In this document: positions 34,533 to 44,141 of the stretch, piece by piece
How positions within the stretch are numbered: position 1 is the stretch's first letter
How the letters are laid out: each line of letters starts with the position of its first letter
Assembly (NCBI GenBank): GCA_016712595.1
Contig: JADJQT010000001.1
Location: 1,981,501-2,045,500 of the forward strand
DNA length: 64,000 bases
DNA from: Rhodospirillales bacterium
GTDB lineage: Bacteria; Pseudomonadota; Alphaproteobacteria; Rhodospirillales; Defluviicoccaceae
Direction of reading: 5' to 3'
Program-made: the position numbers and the translations under genes
Notes under the pieces: model-generated
Told to the model about the DNA's origin: nothing
Databases searched by the model: none
What the model saw: the letters and a program-made list of their open reading frames with translations, nothing else

Positions 34533-35693
34533 TTAGGTGCGTCGATGTCCTGTATCCATCAGCCGTTCGAGGAACTGGCTGTAGCGCGACATAAAGAAGC
34601 AGAAGGACCAATAGATCATCGCAACGAAAACGTAGCTCTCGACGAAGAACGGCCGCCATTGCGGTTCGGCGACCGCCGTCTTCGCCGTCGTCAAAAGGTC
34701 GAACAACCCGATGATGATGACCAAGGAGGTGTCCTTGAACATGCTGATGAACTGGTTGACCAGCGGGGGGATCGAGACCTTCAGCGCCTGCGGCAGAATG
34801 ATCAGCCCCATCTTCTGCCAGTAGCCGAGACCAATGGCGTCAGCCGCCTCGTACTGGCCGCGCGGCACCGCCTGCAGGCCGCCGCGCACGGCCTCGGCCA
34901 GATAGGCGGCGGTGAACAGAATGATGCCGACCTGGGCACGCAGCAGCTTGTTGATGGTCACGCCCTCGGGCAGGAACAGCGGGAACATGACCGAGGCCAT
35001 GAACAGCACGCTGACCAGCGGTACGCCGCGGACGAATTCGATGAAGCCGACGCACACCGAGCGGATCGCCGGCAGGTCGGAACGGCGGCCAAGCGCGAGC
35101 AGGATGGCGAGCGGAAACGAACAGACCATGCCGACGACGGAGAGGATCAAGGTCAGTGGCAGACCGCCCCATTGCCCGGTATCGACGAAGGTCATGCCGA
35201 GAACGCCGCCCCACATCAGCAGGGCACACGCTGCAAAGACGACGATCCACATCCCGGCGAGCCACGGCTTCCAGAAGCGCGGGCAGCAGGTGGTGACGAG
35301 GGCGGCGATGAACATGCAGACGGCCAGCAGCGGGCGCCACTGCTCGTCCCACGGATAGAGGCCGAAGAGGATGAAGCGGTGCTTCTGCTCGACAAATGCC
35401 CAGCAGGCGCCCCCCGCCTGCCGGCAGAGGGTGGGATCGTCACCGTGCCAGACGGCCGAGAACAGCGCCCAGTCGAGCATGGGCGGAATCGCTTGCCAGA
35501 GGAGCCAGAGGCCGAACAGGGTCAGCAGCGTGTTCGGCACGCTGGAGAACAGGTTGGCCTTGATCCACTCGAACGCGGCGAGGTGCGGGCCTTTCGGGCG
35601 GACCGCCGGTGACGGAACGTGGGGCTCGAACGGCTCTTCCTCGTGGGCGAAGATCTCGTCCGGGGTCTCTTCGAAGCGGGGGCGATCGGTCAT
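34533..35693 (-). CDS. aapM: General L-amino-acid ABC transporter permease AapM
   Basis: 386 residues. After a 45-residue polar N-terminus there are transmembrane segments (TLLTLFGLWLLWQAIPPML; LLAVCMFIAALVTTCC; ALLMWGGVLGMTF), a long insert, and the binding-protein-dependent permease core from about residue 185 to the end. The EAA-type loop is the EAADAIGLGYWQKMGLIILP segment. This extended form with extra helices before the core is typical of AapM/BztC. The ATG overlaps the aapQ stop (ATGA), and aapP follows after 16 bases. Confidence 0.94.
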   Translation of the reverse strand: MTDRPRFEETPDEIFAHEEEPFEPHVPSPAVRPKGPHLAAFEWIKANLFSSVPNTLLTLFGLWLLWQAIPPMLDWALFSAVWHGDDPTLCRQAGGACWAFVEQKHRFILFGLYPWDEQWRPLLAVCMFIAALVTTCCPRFWKPWLAGMWIVVFAACALLMWGGVLGMTFVDTGQWGGLPLTLILSVVGMVCSFPLAILLALGRRSDLPAIRSVCVGFIEFVRGVPLVSVLFMASVMFPLFLPEGVTINKLLRAQVGIILFTAAYLAEAVRGGLQAVPRGQYEAADAIGLGYWQKMGLIILPQALKVSIPPLVNQFISMFKDTSLVIIIGLFDLLTTAKTAVAEPQWRPFFVESYVFVAMIYWSFCFFMSRYSQFLERLMDTGHRRT

Positions 35694-36883
35694 CGTGCGC
35701 CTTTCAGCGCAATGCGCCGGTTGTACCAGTTCATGAACGTCGAGATCGACAGACTGACAGTCAGATAGACCGCCATGATCACGGCAATCCCCTCGACCGC
35801 CTGGCCAGTCTGGTTGATCGCGGTGTTGGCGGTGCTGACCAGGTCGGGAAAGCCGATGGCGACGGCGAGCGAGGAGTTCTTCGTCAGGTTGAGGTACTGG
35901 CTGGTCAGCGGCGGAATGATCACCCGGATCGCCTGCGGCAGGACGATTAGCCGCAGCACCTGCCCACGCGACAGGCCCAGCGCCAGGCCGGCCTCGGTCT
36001 GGCCATGGGCGACGGCGAGGATGCCGCCGCGGACGATCTCGGCGATGAAGGTGCCGGTGTAGAGAACCAAGCCAACGAGCAAAGCGGTGAATTCCGGGGT
36101 CACCGATAGGCCACCGCTGAAGTTGAAGCCGCGCAGTTCCGGAACGTCCATAGCGAGCGGCGCTCCGCCGAAGAGCCAGGCGAGGAGGGGAAGGCCGACG
36201 ATCAGCCCGGCGGCGACGCGCCCGGTCGGAAACAACTGGCCGGTGCGCTCCCGGCGCCGGCGAGCCCAGCGGGCCACCCCCCAGGCGACAGCGATGCCGG
36301 CGAGCAGGGCGACACCCATCGCGGCGTGGGTCGGCCCCCACACCGGCTCGGGAAAGCGCAGGCCCCGCCCGCTGAGGAACACGCCGGGAAGGGGATTGAG
36401 CGCCTGACGGGGACTCGGCAGGGCTTCGGTGATCAGCGAGTACCAGAAGAACAGCTGAAGCAGCACCGGTACGTTGCGAAGTCCCTCGACGTAAGCGGCG
36501 GCAAAACGGGCGACCAACCAGTTGCGCGACAACCGGGCGACGCCGACGACGGTCCCGATCAGCGAGGCGAGAATGATGCCGAGGACCGAGACCTTCAGCG
36601 TGTTGAGCAGACCGACGATCAGAACATGGAAATAGCTGTCAGCGGGGTTGTAGGGGATAACGCTCTCGCTGACGGCGAAGCCCGCCTCGCGCGAAAGGAA
36701 GCCGAAGCCAGTGGCGATATTGCGGCTGCTGAGATTGTCCAGTGTATTCGAGACAAGGAACGCGACCAGCAGCGCAACCCCGGCAAGTACGACGACCTGA
36801 TAGAGGACGGCGCGGATTCGCCGGTCGTTCCACCAAGGAACGGATGTAACGGTCGTCGCCCGCTGGTCGGATACTGCCATCAT
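35690..36883 (-). CDS. aapQ: General L-amino-acid ABC transporter permease AapQ
   Basis: 397 residues. It has about eight membrane segments: an early one (VLYQVVVLAGVALLVAFLV), then the split permease core with the EAGLALGLSRGQVLRLIVLP loop that contacts the ATPase. A large periplasmic insert (about 60-190) and DNLSSRNIATGFGFL are features of AapQ/BztB. It partners with AapM to form the channel. It sits between aapJ (81-base gap) and aapM (4-base overlap). Confidence 0.94.
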   Translation of the reverse strand: MMAVSDQRATTVTSVPWWNDRRIRAVLYQVVVLAGVALLVAFLVSNTLDNLSSRNIATGFGFLSREAGFAVSESVIPYNPADSYFHVLIVGLLNTLKVSVLGIILASLIGTVVGVARLSRNWLVARFAAAYVEGLRNVPVLLQLFFWYSLITEALPSPRQALNPLPGVFLSGRGLRFPEPVWGPTHAAMGVALLAGIAVAWGVARWARRRRERTGQLFPTGRVAAGLIVGLPLLAWLFGGAPLAMDVPELRGFNFSGGLSVTPEFTALLVGLVLYTGTFIAEIVRGGILAVAHGQTEAGLALGLSRGQVLRLIVLPQAIRVIIPPLTSQYLNLTKNSSLAVAIGFPDLVSTANTAINQTGQAVEGIAVIMAVYLTVSLSISTFMNWYNRRIALKGAR

Positions 36884-36964
36884 TCTCGGCCCTTGCTGGA
36901 GGAGGGGAGCACCGCCCCGATGGATCGCCCGATAAGGGACGACCTTCGGGGCGGCACGCTTTCA

Positions 36965-38008
36965 TCAGCGCATCGGCGGCGCGTACATCAGCCCGCCGTT
37001 GGTCCATAACGCGTTTAGCCCGCGCGAAAGTTGCAATTTCGAGCCCATACCGAGATTGCGCTCGTAGGATTCACCGTAATTCCCGACCATCTTAATGATA
37101 TTGTACGCCCACTTGTTGTCGAGCCCCATGCCCTTGCCAAGATCGCCGGTCACGCCCAGGATACGTTGAACGTTCGGGTCCGGGCTCTTGAGCGCCGCAT
37201 CGACGTTGGCCGAGGTCAGCCCACGTTCTTCCGCCTCGACCATGGCGAACAGCGACCATTTCACGACGTCGAACCACTGATCGTCGCCCTGGCGGACGGA
37301 CGGTCCCAGCGGCTCCTTCGAGATCAGTTCAGGCAGGATGACATAATCGGCGGGGTTGGGCGTATCGTTGGCGCGAATGGCCGCGAGTTGCGATGCGTCG
37401 GAGGTAATCGCGTCGCACCGTCCGGCGAGGAAGGCGCCGGTGACCTCCTCGTACTTCTCGATGGTGACCGGCTTGAGCTCCATCTTGTTGGCGCGGAAGA
37501 AGTCGGCGAGATTGAGTTCGGTGGTGGTGCCGGTCTGCACGCAGACGGTGGCGCCGGACAGCTCCTTAGCGCTGGAGACGCCGAGCTTCTTCGCCACCAT
37601 GAAGCCTTGGCCGTCGTAGTAGTTAACGCCGGTGAAGTTCAAGCCGTTGGCGGTATCCCGGGTCAGCGTCCATGTCGTATTGCGCGAGAGCATGTCGATC
37701 TCGCCCGACTGCAGGGCGGTCAGCCGTGCCTGCGCGCTGAGCGGGACGTACTTGACCTTCTTGTCGTCGCCAAGAACAGCGGCCGCCACGGCGCGGCACA
37801 TATCGATGTCGATGCCGCGCCAAGCGCCCTTTTCGTCCGGGTAGCCGAATCCGTAAAGGCTGGTGTGGACACCGCAGATCAATTCGCCACGCGCCTTGAC
37901 GGCGTCAAGTGTCGTTCCGGCGAGCGCGGCGGACGTGGAGCCGAAGCTGATTGATGCGGCGACCAGCGAAGCAGTGGCGAGACCCGTCATACTGATTGTT
38001 CGTTTCAT
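36965..38008 (-). CDS. aapJ: General L-amino-acid ABC transporter periplasmic binding protein
   Basis: About 347 residues. A signal peptide ends near STSAALA/GTTL. The mature part is a family 3 solute-binding protein: LDAVKARGELICGVHTSLYG, WRGIDIDMCRAVAAAVLGDD, RLTALQSGEIDMLSRNTTWT and LSGATVCVQTGTTTELNLADF. It binds a broad set of L-amino acids in the periplasm and delivers them to AapQMP. It is first in the operon and is followed by 81 bases that can hold a stem-loop, a usual place to keep the binding protein more abundant. Starts at 38008 and 38011 both have GGGAGG just upstream. Confidence 0.95.
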   Translation of the reverse strand: MKRTISMTGLATASLVAASISFGSTSAALAGTTLDAVKARGELICGVHTSLYGFGYPDEKGAWRGIDIDMCRAVAAAVLGDDKKVKYVPLSAQARLTALQSGEIDMLSRNTTWTLTRDTANGLNFTGVNYYDGQGFMVAKKLGVSSAKELSGATVCVQTGTTTELNLADFFRANKMELKPVTIEKYEEVTGAFLAGRCDAITSDASQLAAIRANDTPNPADYVILPELISKEPLGPSVRQGDDQWFDVVKWSLFAMVEAEERGLTSANVDAALKSPDPNVQRILGVTGDLGKGMGLDNKWAYNIIKMVGNYGESYERNLGMGSKLQLSRGLNALWTNGGLMYAPPMR

Positions 38009-38327
38009 CATACCTCCCATGAAGTCCGGAACTTGGCGGAGCACGCTTATGCGCGCGCGCGAGATCGGTGAATGTTAACGAGTTGGTTTCCAATCATGCA
38101 TTATTTTCGTGCGGCGCATTAGGACTAAAAGAGGCATTTCGCAACCGATAAGACGCAAGGATAGTGCCAGAATCCGCTCTGGTCGCAAGTTTTGCGCTCG
38201 ATTTCTGCCGAGCTTCGCCGCCGTCGGCACGGATCCACAGGTCGGCGCTTTAAGGGCGGCGAGGAAGGCGGCGTTCCGACGAACCATCGCGGCGGGACGC
38301 TTCGCGCCGCCGAGCAGTGATTTGCGA

Positions 38328-38573
38328 TCAGTCCGGCTCGCTGAGGTCGAAGCCGGCAACGGCGAGGATATCGCACAGCAGGACAACCGTGCGGCTGATC
38401 GGCTTGCGCCGTTCTGCGCCGACATCGCTGCTGCCGCGGGTAACGCGGCTTATCGCCTCGACGAGGTCCAGCTCGTTGGCCTCGGTCCGGATGATTTCGG
38501 CAATCGCGTGATCGTCGAGGCGACTTTTGCCAACGATGGAGACGACGCGATCACGAGTCAGCTTCGGCACCAT
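38328..38573 (-). CDS. Small hypothetical protein
   Basis: 81 residues, beginning MVPKLTRDRVVSIVGKSRLDDHAIAEIIRTE, then EANELDLVEAISRVTRGSSDV and a hydrophobic end (RTVVLLCDILAVAGFDL). Probably two or three helices; no transmembrane segment. GGGAGGTC lies directly before the ATG/GTG pair, which is a strong ribosome-binding site and the main reason to call it a gene. I recognise no family. It is transcribed in the same direction as the aap operon, about 320 bases before it. Confidence 0.6.
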   Translation of the reverse strand: MVPKLTRDRVVSIVGKSRLDDHAIAEIIRTEANELDLVEAISRVTRGSSDVGAERRKPISRTVVLLCDILAVAGFDLSEPD

Positions 38574-39377
38574 GACCTCCCTTTTCCGGCCGCAGTGCCA
38601 CGCTCGCCAGACGCGCCGGCACCGCAGCTCCCGTCATCGCGGCGCACGCCGCGGATGCATGTCTTTGCTATGCTCGTCGCAACCGGCCTGATGCCAGTAT
38701 TGTCCTTAACTCCCGATCGGCCTCGCGCAACGTTGTCCGGCAAGGCGGCAGCACAAAATTTCGCAACAATGATATAACAGCAGTGGAGCTTATTTACCAA
38801 CGGATCGCCGGGCGAGATTGCCGCTGCGCTACGGGGCTGCGGAAAGCGTGCGCGGAGCCAATCCTGTCAATGCCTAAATTTTCTGCGCAGCCCGACGAAA
38901 ACGACTGGTTTCAAGGGCGCGGTGGTTGTTCACTATTGGGGATCGTTGGGAGCGGTGAAGGAAACATGCGATGTCGAAAGAGTACATCCCCGCTGCGGTC
39001 TATCCGCTCTTGGTGGGACAATGGATCACGAGGGCGATGGCGTGTTCGGTGATCTGGTGCGTATCCGTGCTCGATCCGCGGCCGGATCTCGCGGTTCCAG
39101 CGCGTGTGAAACGCCGGCGCGTGCGAGACGAATGACGTTTCCGTTCTTGTGGTAGGGTTTGGCCGCACTGCCGAGGGTGGCGCGCGCCTGCGCGACCGAG
39201 GGGCACCCGTGTCGTCGTCCGGCGATGCTGCGAAGACCGCAGCGAGTCAGCGGCGTCTGCTGATTTTTTGTGCACGCACTGCCCGCCCGTGACGGTCTGT
39301 CATTTGACGGACGTTGCGTGCGTCGCATTGCTCTTCTCGCAACGTTTCGGTCCGGTGGTTGCGCGGCGTCGGCGCGC
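38574..39377. other. Gene-free region of about 800 bases
   Basis: Lies between the small hypothetical gene and the 3' end of the ABC-F gene. Several short frames on both strands have no motif and no ribosome-binding site. No tRNA, repeat array or strong terminator with a U-tract was seen. It could hide a small RNA, but nothing supports one. Confidence 0.45.
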
Positions 39378-41198
39378 TCAGCGTCCCTCGATCGCCTCGC
39401 GCAGTGATTCGAGCGCCAGCCACTCCTCCTCGGCGGCGGAGAGTTCCATTTCCGCTTCGGCGATTTCCTTCGTCTTGCGCTCGAAAGCCGCCCGGTCTCG
39501 GTTGTAGAGGTTTGGGTCGGCAAGCGCCGCGCGCAGGGCGTTCAGCGCTGCATGCAAGGCATCGATCCGCTCGGGGAGCATTTCCAGCGCGCGCTTTTCC
39601 TTGAAGCTCAGTTTGCGCCGCGGCGGCTCGCTCGGCCGTCGGCTGGCTGCCGCCCTGGCCTTAACAGGCGGTGGCGGGGGCGCCACGACCTTGGCCTCGA
39701 TACCGCGGCCACGTTGTGCCAGCATGTCCGTGTAGCCACCGGCGTACTCCTGCCAGCGCCCTCCGCCTTCCCAGACGATCACCGAGGTCGCGACGCGATC
39801 AAGAAAATCCCGGTCATGGCTGACCAGCAGCACCGTGCCGGCATAGTCGGCCAGCAGTTCCTGGAGGAGATCGAGCGTTTCGAGGTCGAGATCGTTGGTC
39901 GGCTCGTCGAGGACGAGAAGGTTGGAAGGTGTCGCCAACGCCTTGGCCAGCATTAGCCGGCCCCGCTCCCCGCCCGACAGGGCGCTCACGGGCGTGCGCG
40001 CCTGGATCGGCGAAAAGAGAAAGTCCTTCATGTAACTGTGCACGTGCCGCGGCTGTCCACCAACGAATATGGTATCGCCGTGACCGCCGGTCAGCGTCTC
40101 GATGAGGGATGCCCGGGCATCGAGACTGGCGCGGCGCTGATCGAGGCTGACCATGACCAGCCCGGTGCCGAGGGTGACGGTTCCGGCGTCGGCGCTGAGC
40201 GTGCGTGTCAGCAGGCCGAGGAGGGTTGTCTTGCCGGCGCCGTTCGGGCCGATGATGCCGACGCGCTCGCCGCGCAGGAGCCGAGCCGAGAAATCACGCA
40301 CGACGGGGGTGTCCTCGCCGTATGCCTTGGTGATGGCATCGGCGACGATCACGAGGTTGCCGGACGTGTCGCTCTGCGCGCTCGCCATCTTCACCTGTCC
40401 AACGGCTGTCACCCGCTCGCGCTTGCGCTGGCGCAACGTCGCCAGTTCGGCGACCCGGCGGACGTTACGCTTGCGCCGGGCGGTCACGCCGTAGCGCATC
40501 CAGTCCTCCTCGCGGGCGATCTGCCGACCCAGCTTGTGCGCCTCTTGCTCCTCCTGCTCGAGCACCTGATCGCGCCAAGTCTCGAAATCGCCAAAGCCGC
40601 GCTCCAGGCGCCGCGCCGCGCCGCGATCGAGCCAGACCATCGCGCGCGACAGCGTCGAAAGGAACCGCCGGTCATGGCTGATCAGCACCAATGCCGAGCG
40701 CAGGCCGGTGAGCTCCGTTTCCAGCCAGGCGATCGCCGGCAGGTCGAGATGGTTGGTCGGCTCGTCGAGTAGCAAAATGTCGGGCGAGGGCGCGAGCGTT
40801 CGGGCGAGGGCACTGCGCCGCGCCTCGCCGCCGGACAGATGGGCCGGGTCCTCGTCACCGCTCAGGCCGAGCTGTTCGAGCAGCCAGTGGGCGCGAAAGG
40901 GATCGTCTCCTGGCCCGAGACCGGCCTCGACGTAGGCGCGCGTCGAGCCAAAGCCGCTCAGGTCCGGCTCCTGGGGCAGATAGCGCACCGTCGTTCCCGG
41001 TTGCAGGAAGCGGGTGCCGCGATCGGCCTCGAGCAGGCCAGCCGCGATCTTCAGCAGGCTCGACTTGCCCGAGCCGTTGCGCCCGATGAGCGCCAGCCGC
41101 TCGCCGGGTCCGACTGCGAGGTCGGCTCCCTGCAGCAGCGGCGTACCGCCGAAACCGAGGCCGATGTCCTGGAGGAGGAGGAGAGGGGGAGGGGCCAT
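39378..41198 (-). CDS. uup: ABC-F family ATPase (Uup-like)
   Basis: 606 residues with two ABC domains and no membrane segments. First domain: GRNGSGKSSLLK, signature LSGGEARRSALART, Walker B ILLLDEPTNHLDL. Second domain: GPNGAGKTTLLG, signature LSGGERGRLMLAKAL, LLVLDEPTNDLDLET. Between them is the ABC-F linker (about 235-290, charged, helical, QIAREEDWMRYGVTARRKRN). The C-terminal 80 residues are Lys/Glu/Ala-rich, as in Uup, and probably form a coiled coil. These proteins act on ribosomes or replication intermediates. The ATG at 41198 was picked because MAPPPLL begins the first ABC domain. Confidence 0.93.
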   Translation of the reverse strand: MAPPPLLLLQDIGLGFGGTPLLQGADLAVGPGERLALIGRNGSGKSSLLKIAAGLLEADRGTRFLQPGTTVRYLPQEPDLSGFGSTRAYVEAGLGPGDDPFRAHWLLEQLGLSGDEDPAHLSGGEARRSALARTLAPSPDILLLDEPTNHLDLPAIAWLETELTGLRSALVLISHDRRFLSTLSRAMVWLDRGAARRLERGFGDFETWRDQVLEQEEQEAHKLGRQIAREEDWMRYGVTARRKRNVRRVAELATLRQRKRERVTAVGQVKMASAQSDTSGNLVIVADAITKAYGEDTPVVRDFSARLLRGERVGIIGPNGAGKTTLLGLLTRTLSADAGTVTLGTGLVMVSLDQRRASLDARASLIETLTGGHGDTIFVGGQPRHVHSYMKDFLFSPIQARTPVSALSGGERGRLMLAKALATPSNLLVLDEPTNDLDLETLDLLQELLADYAGTVLLVSHDRDFLDRVATSVIVWEGGGRWQEYAGGYTDMLAQRGRGIEAKVVAPPPPPVKARAAASRRPSEPPRRKLSFKEKRALEMLPERIDALHAALNALRAALADPNLYNRDRAAFERKTKEIAEAEMELSAAEEEWLALESLREAIEGR

Positions 41199-41400
41199 TG
41201 AATAACGTGTCGCGATCCGCCAGGGGTCCGGGAAGGGCGCAGCCAAGCCCGAAGCGCCCGTGCCCGTCAAGGGGAGAGGACAATCGTATCAGCGTTCCGA
41301 GCGCCCAGGTGTCTTCGGGTGTCGTCCTTCAGCCCTGAGCCCCGGCTCCGTGTTTGCCCGCCGCGTCCACCCGCCGTGTCTGCCCACAGCGGAGTGGGCG

Positions 41401-41865
41401 TCAGTCGCCTTGCGGGGGCGGCGGCGGTTGCGATCCTTGTGTGTGCCGCTCGATACCACCCAGAACGACAAGCACAAACAGCGCCAGCAGCGTCGCCGCA
41501 CCGACCAAGCGAAACTGTCCGAGGCCCGCCGCCACGCCGATACCTCCGGACAGCCAGACGGCGGCTCCGGTCGTGGCAAAGCGAATCGTTCGTGATCGAT
41601 GCAAGAACGCGCCTGCGGCAAGCACGCCCATGCCCGAGGTAACGCCCTGAATCATCCGCCCGATATCGCCTGAAGCGTTGTATCCACGCCCCTCTGCCGC
41701 CGCGATGGTCTCGAGTCCCGCGATGATGAACAAGGCGGCACCGACGGAAACCAGCGAAACCGTGCGCAGGCCGATGGGCTTGCCGCGCAACTCCCGATCG
41801 ATACCGAGCACGGCTCCGCAGCCGGCGGCGACGCCAAGGCGAAGCAGCAGATCTTGCCAATCCAT
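41401..41865 (-). CDS. MgtC/SapB-family membrane protein
   Basis: 154 residues. It shows the MgtC N-terminal membrane domain: LGVAAGCGAVLGIDRELRGK (the conserved RE), LRTVSLVSVGAALF, the IGRMIQGVTSGMGVLAAGAF motif and AAVWLSGGIGVAAGLGQ. There are four or five helices and no C-terminal ACT-like domain. The family is linked to Mg2+ stress and to ATP synthase regulation, but many members have no assigned role. The last 14 residues are polar and Pro-rich. It is transcribed towards the ABC-F gene. Confidence 0.9.
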   Translation of the reverse strand: MDWQDLLLRLGVAAGCGAVLGIDRELRGKPIGLRTVSLVSVGAALFIIAGLETIAAAEGRGYNASGDIGRMIQGVTSGMGVLAAGAFLHRSRTIRFATTGAAVWLSGGIGVAAGLGQFRLVGAATLLALFVLVVLGGIERHTQGSQPPPPPQGD

Positions 41866-42072
41866 GCCGATCGAACGATCCTTTCGCGAGCGTCGCGTGC
41901 ATTGCCCGCCGCGCCGCCGCGTGGCGGATTAGGCGTTGATGCGCGCGACCGTATCGAGCGGTGCACGTGATCGTACCGTGATTGCACCGGGCGTCCAACC
42001 GCCTCACCGGGTGGGGCGGACGCGATGCGTGGCGCAGGCGCAATCGATCGACGATGAGCAAGGAACGAGACG

Positions 42073-42948
42073 ATGTCAGATGCAGCGCGGAAGCTTCGGG
42101 TCCTGCTCGCCACCGGGCGCCTTTGCGTCGTTCCCTGCTGTTTCGACGCGCTGTCGGCGCGGCTGGTCGAGCAGGCCGGTTTCGCCGTGACGTTCATGAG
42201 CGGGTTTTCGGTTGCTGCGGCACGGCTGGGAATGCCGGACACCGGTCTGATTTCCTTCGGTGAGGTGCTCGATCAGGGACGCAGTATTTGCCAAGCCGTA
42301 ACCATCCCGGTGATCGGTGACGGCGATACCGGCTACGGCAACGCGCTCAACGTCAAGCGCACGGTCCGCGAGTTCGCCCGCGCCGGATTCGCCGCGGTGA
42401 TGATCGAAGATCAACGCGCGCCGAAGCGCTGCGGGCACACACGCGGCAAGTCCGTCGTCGGTCGCGACGAGGCGATCTTGCGCATCCGGGCCGCCTGCGA
42501 TGCCCGCGATGATGCGCGCGCCGCGGGCGGCGATATCCTCGTGCTCGCCCGCACGGACGCGGCGGCGATCCATGGCCTGGGCGAGGCGATCGTCCGCGCG
42601 CGGGCGTTTACCGCCGAGGGTGCGGACATTCTCTTCGTCGAGGCACCCGGCAGCGAAGCCGACATGGCGACCATCTGCAGGGAGGCGCCCGGCCGTCATC
42701 TCGCCAACGTCATCGACGGCGGCCTGTCGCCGGTGCTGCCGCCGGCGCGGCTCGCGGAGTTGGGCTTCGCGCTCGCGGCTTATCCGTTAGCGCTGCTGTC
42801 CGCCTCGATCGTCGCCATGCGCACGGCGCTCGCGGGGCTGGAGTGCGGCAAAGGTTTGCCCGCGGTGCCGCTTGGCTTCGATGAACTGCGCCGGCTCCTG
42901 GGTTTCGATGCGTATGACGAGGACGCCGCCCGCTACGCTGTGCGCTAG
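42073..42948 (+). CDS. Isocitrate lyase / PEP mutase superfamily protein (oxaloacetate decarboxylase-like)
   Basis: 291 residues of the PEP mutase/isocitrate lyase barrel. Features are PCCFDALSARLVEQAGF and the MSGFSVAAARLGMPDTGL loop, IGDGDTGYGNALNV (metal-binding Asp pair), MIEDQRAPKRCGHTRGKSVV (a KRCGH catalytic loop) and ILVLARTDAAAIHGLGEAI. The KRCGH motif fits isocitrate-lyase/methylisocitrate-lyase-type chemistry better than phosphonate mutase. The sequence is shorter than true isocitrate lyase (about 430 residues). It may be an oxaloacetate decarboxylase or 2-methylisocitrate-lyase-like enzyme; this cannot be settled. AAGGA precedes the ATG. Confidence 0.82.
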   Translation: MSDAARKLRVLLATGRLCVVPCCFDALSARLVEQAGFAVTFMSGFSVAAARLGMPDTGLISFGEVLDQGRSICQAVTIPVIGDGDTGYGNALNVKRTVREFARAGFAAVMIEDQRAPKRCGHTRGKSVVGRDEAILRIRAACDARDDARAAGGDILVLARTDAAAIHGLGEAIVRARAFTAEGADILFVEAPGSEADMATICREAPGRHLANVIDGGLSPVLPPARLAELGFALAAYPLALLSASIVAMRTALAGLECGKGLPAVPLGFDELRRLLGFDAYDEDAARYAVR

Positions 42949-43430
42949 CGCGATACTTACGGCAGAAAACGTCCGGTTTCTTCTGCTTCCGATCTGATCT
43001 TGCTGCACTGCAAGAGAGAAAATCTCATCAGTTCCTGACAATTCTGACTAGCGAGCCATACTACAAACGTCTAAAGAACCGACTTGCCCTGGATAACGGG
43101 GCGCAACATGAAGCCTCGCCGCCCGAAGGGCGCGACAACAAACTTGGGAGGGGACTAACCATGAGGCGATACTATTGCCTCCGAGCCCTGCTGACTGCGG
43201 CGGTGTTCGCCGGTGGTCTGGCTGGGGGAGGGCGGCAGAGTCCATCGCATTTGACCGATTAACCGTTACAACCGGACCGACATCGCAGGTCGGTGCGCTT
43301 TACCGTGCGCTCCGCCCCGAAGGGCTCGGCTGGTAACAGGCAAACCTAACCATAACATATCGCGCCTTCCCGCGATGCGGAACCCATGGGGGGTTCATCA
43401 CCGCGCTTGCGCACGAAGGGACAAACGACA
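42949..43430. other. Upstream region of the acetate transporter
   Basis: 480 bases containing a 33-codon frame (43161-43262, listed separately), a TTGC-N6-GCAA inverted repeat near 43001-43014, an ACCGAC/GTCGGT hairpin at 43276-43294, and the transporter leader. The layout suggests a long regulated 5' region, but no known riboswitch class was recognised. Confidence 0.4.
43161..43262 (+). CDS. 33-residue small ORF with strong ribosome-binding site, upstream of the acetate transporter
   Basis: GGGAGGGG at 43146-43153 lies 7 bases before an ATG. The product begins MRRYYCLRALLTAAVFAGGL and ends AGGGRQSPSHLTD. The first 22 residues look like the start of a Sec signal peptide (two Arg, then a hydrophobic stretch). 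It could be a leader peptide, a tiny membrane peptide, or the remnant of a lost exported protein. A hairpin (43276-43294) and the acetate transporter gene follow on the same strand. No homologue is known to me. Confidence 0.45.
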   Translation: MRRYYCLRALLTAAVFAGGLAGGGRQSPSHLTD

Positions 43431-44081
43431 ATGAGCAACGGAAAGACCGCAACGATGGTAACACCTGCCGCACCAGCGATGGCCGCAGCTCCAATGCCGG
43501 CCAAGTTCGCAATTGCCGATACCAATGGCAATCCAGCACCGCTCGGGCTTCTCAGCTTCGCGCTGACGACGATTCTTCTCAGTGCACACAATGCCGGATT
43601 CTACCCGCTCGACGCGATGATCCTGGCAATGGCAGTATTTTATGGCGGCTCGTCGCAGATCATCGCCGGCATCTTCGAGTGGAAAAAGAACAACACCTTC
43701 GCCACGACAGCGTTCATTTCCTACGGCTTTTTCTGGTTGTCGCTGGCCGGCATCATCGTTTTCCCCAAGCTTGGCCTTGCCAACGGTCCGAGTGAGGTCG
43801 CCATGGGCAGCTATCTTGGCATGTGGGGCCTGATGTCGTTCGTCATGTTCCTTGCCACCTTCCGGCTGAACAAGGCCCTGCAGGTGACTTTCTTCCTTTT
43901 GGTCATCACCTTCGGCTTGCTGTCGATGGGTGATTTCCTCGGCAATCCGATGATGAAACAGACCGCCGGATTCATCGGTATAGCGCTCGGCTTCTCGGCG
44001 ATGTATACCGGTCTTGCTCAGGTTCTCAACGAGCTCTATGGACGCGTCGTGTGGCCGCTTGGCCCCGTGATCAAGAGCTAG
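43431..44081 (+). CDS. satP: Acetate uptake transporter of the AceTr (GPR1/FUN34/YaaH) family
   Basis: 216 residues. A polar N-terminus leads to the family signature NPAPLGLL (about 39-46), then six hydrophobic helices (LGLLSFALTTILLSAHNAGF, DAMILAMAVFYGGSSQIIAGI, FISYGFFWLSLAGIIV, WGLMSFVMFLATF, VTFFLLVITFGLLSMGDFL, FIGIALGFSAMYTGLAQVL). These proteins import acetate and succinate with protons. It stands alone with a strong terminator at 44142-44177. An acetate-taking lifestyle fits the nearby isocitrate-lyase-like enzyme, but that link is inference. Confidence 0.93.
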   Translation: MSNGKTATMVTPAAPAMAAAPMPAKFAIADTNGNPAPLGLLSFALTTILLSAHNAGFYPLDAMILAMAVFYGGSSQIIAGIFEWKKNNTFATTAFISYGFFWLSLAGIIVFPKLGLANGPSEVAMGSYLGMWGLMSFVMFLATFRLNKALQVTFFLLVITFGLLSMGDFLGNPMMKQTAGFIGIALGFSAMYTGLAQVLNELYGRVVWPLGPVIKS

Positions 44082-44141
44082 CCGGCGGGCGAGAACAATC
44101 GGGATTAGAAGTAGCGCGCAAGACGCTACAGTTTGACGCTA

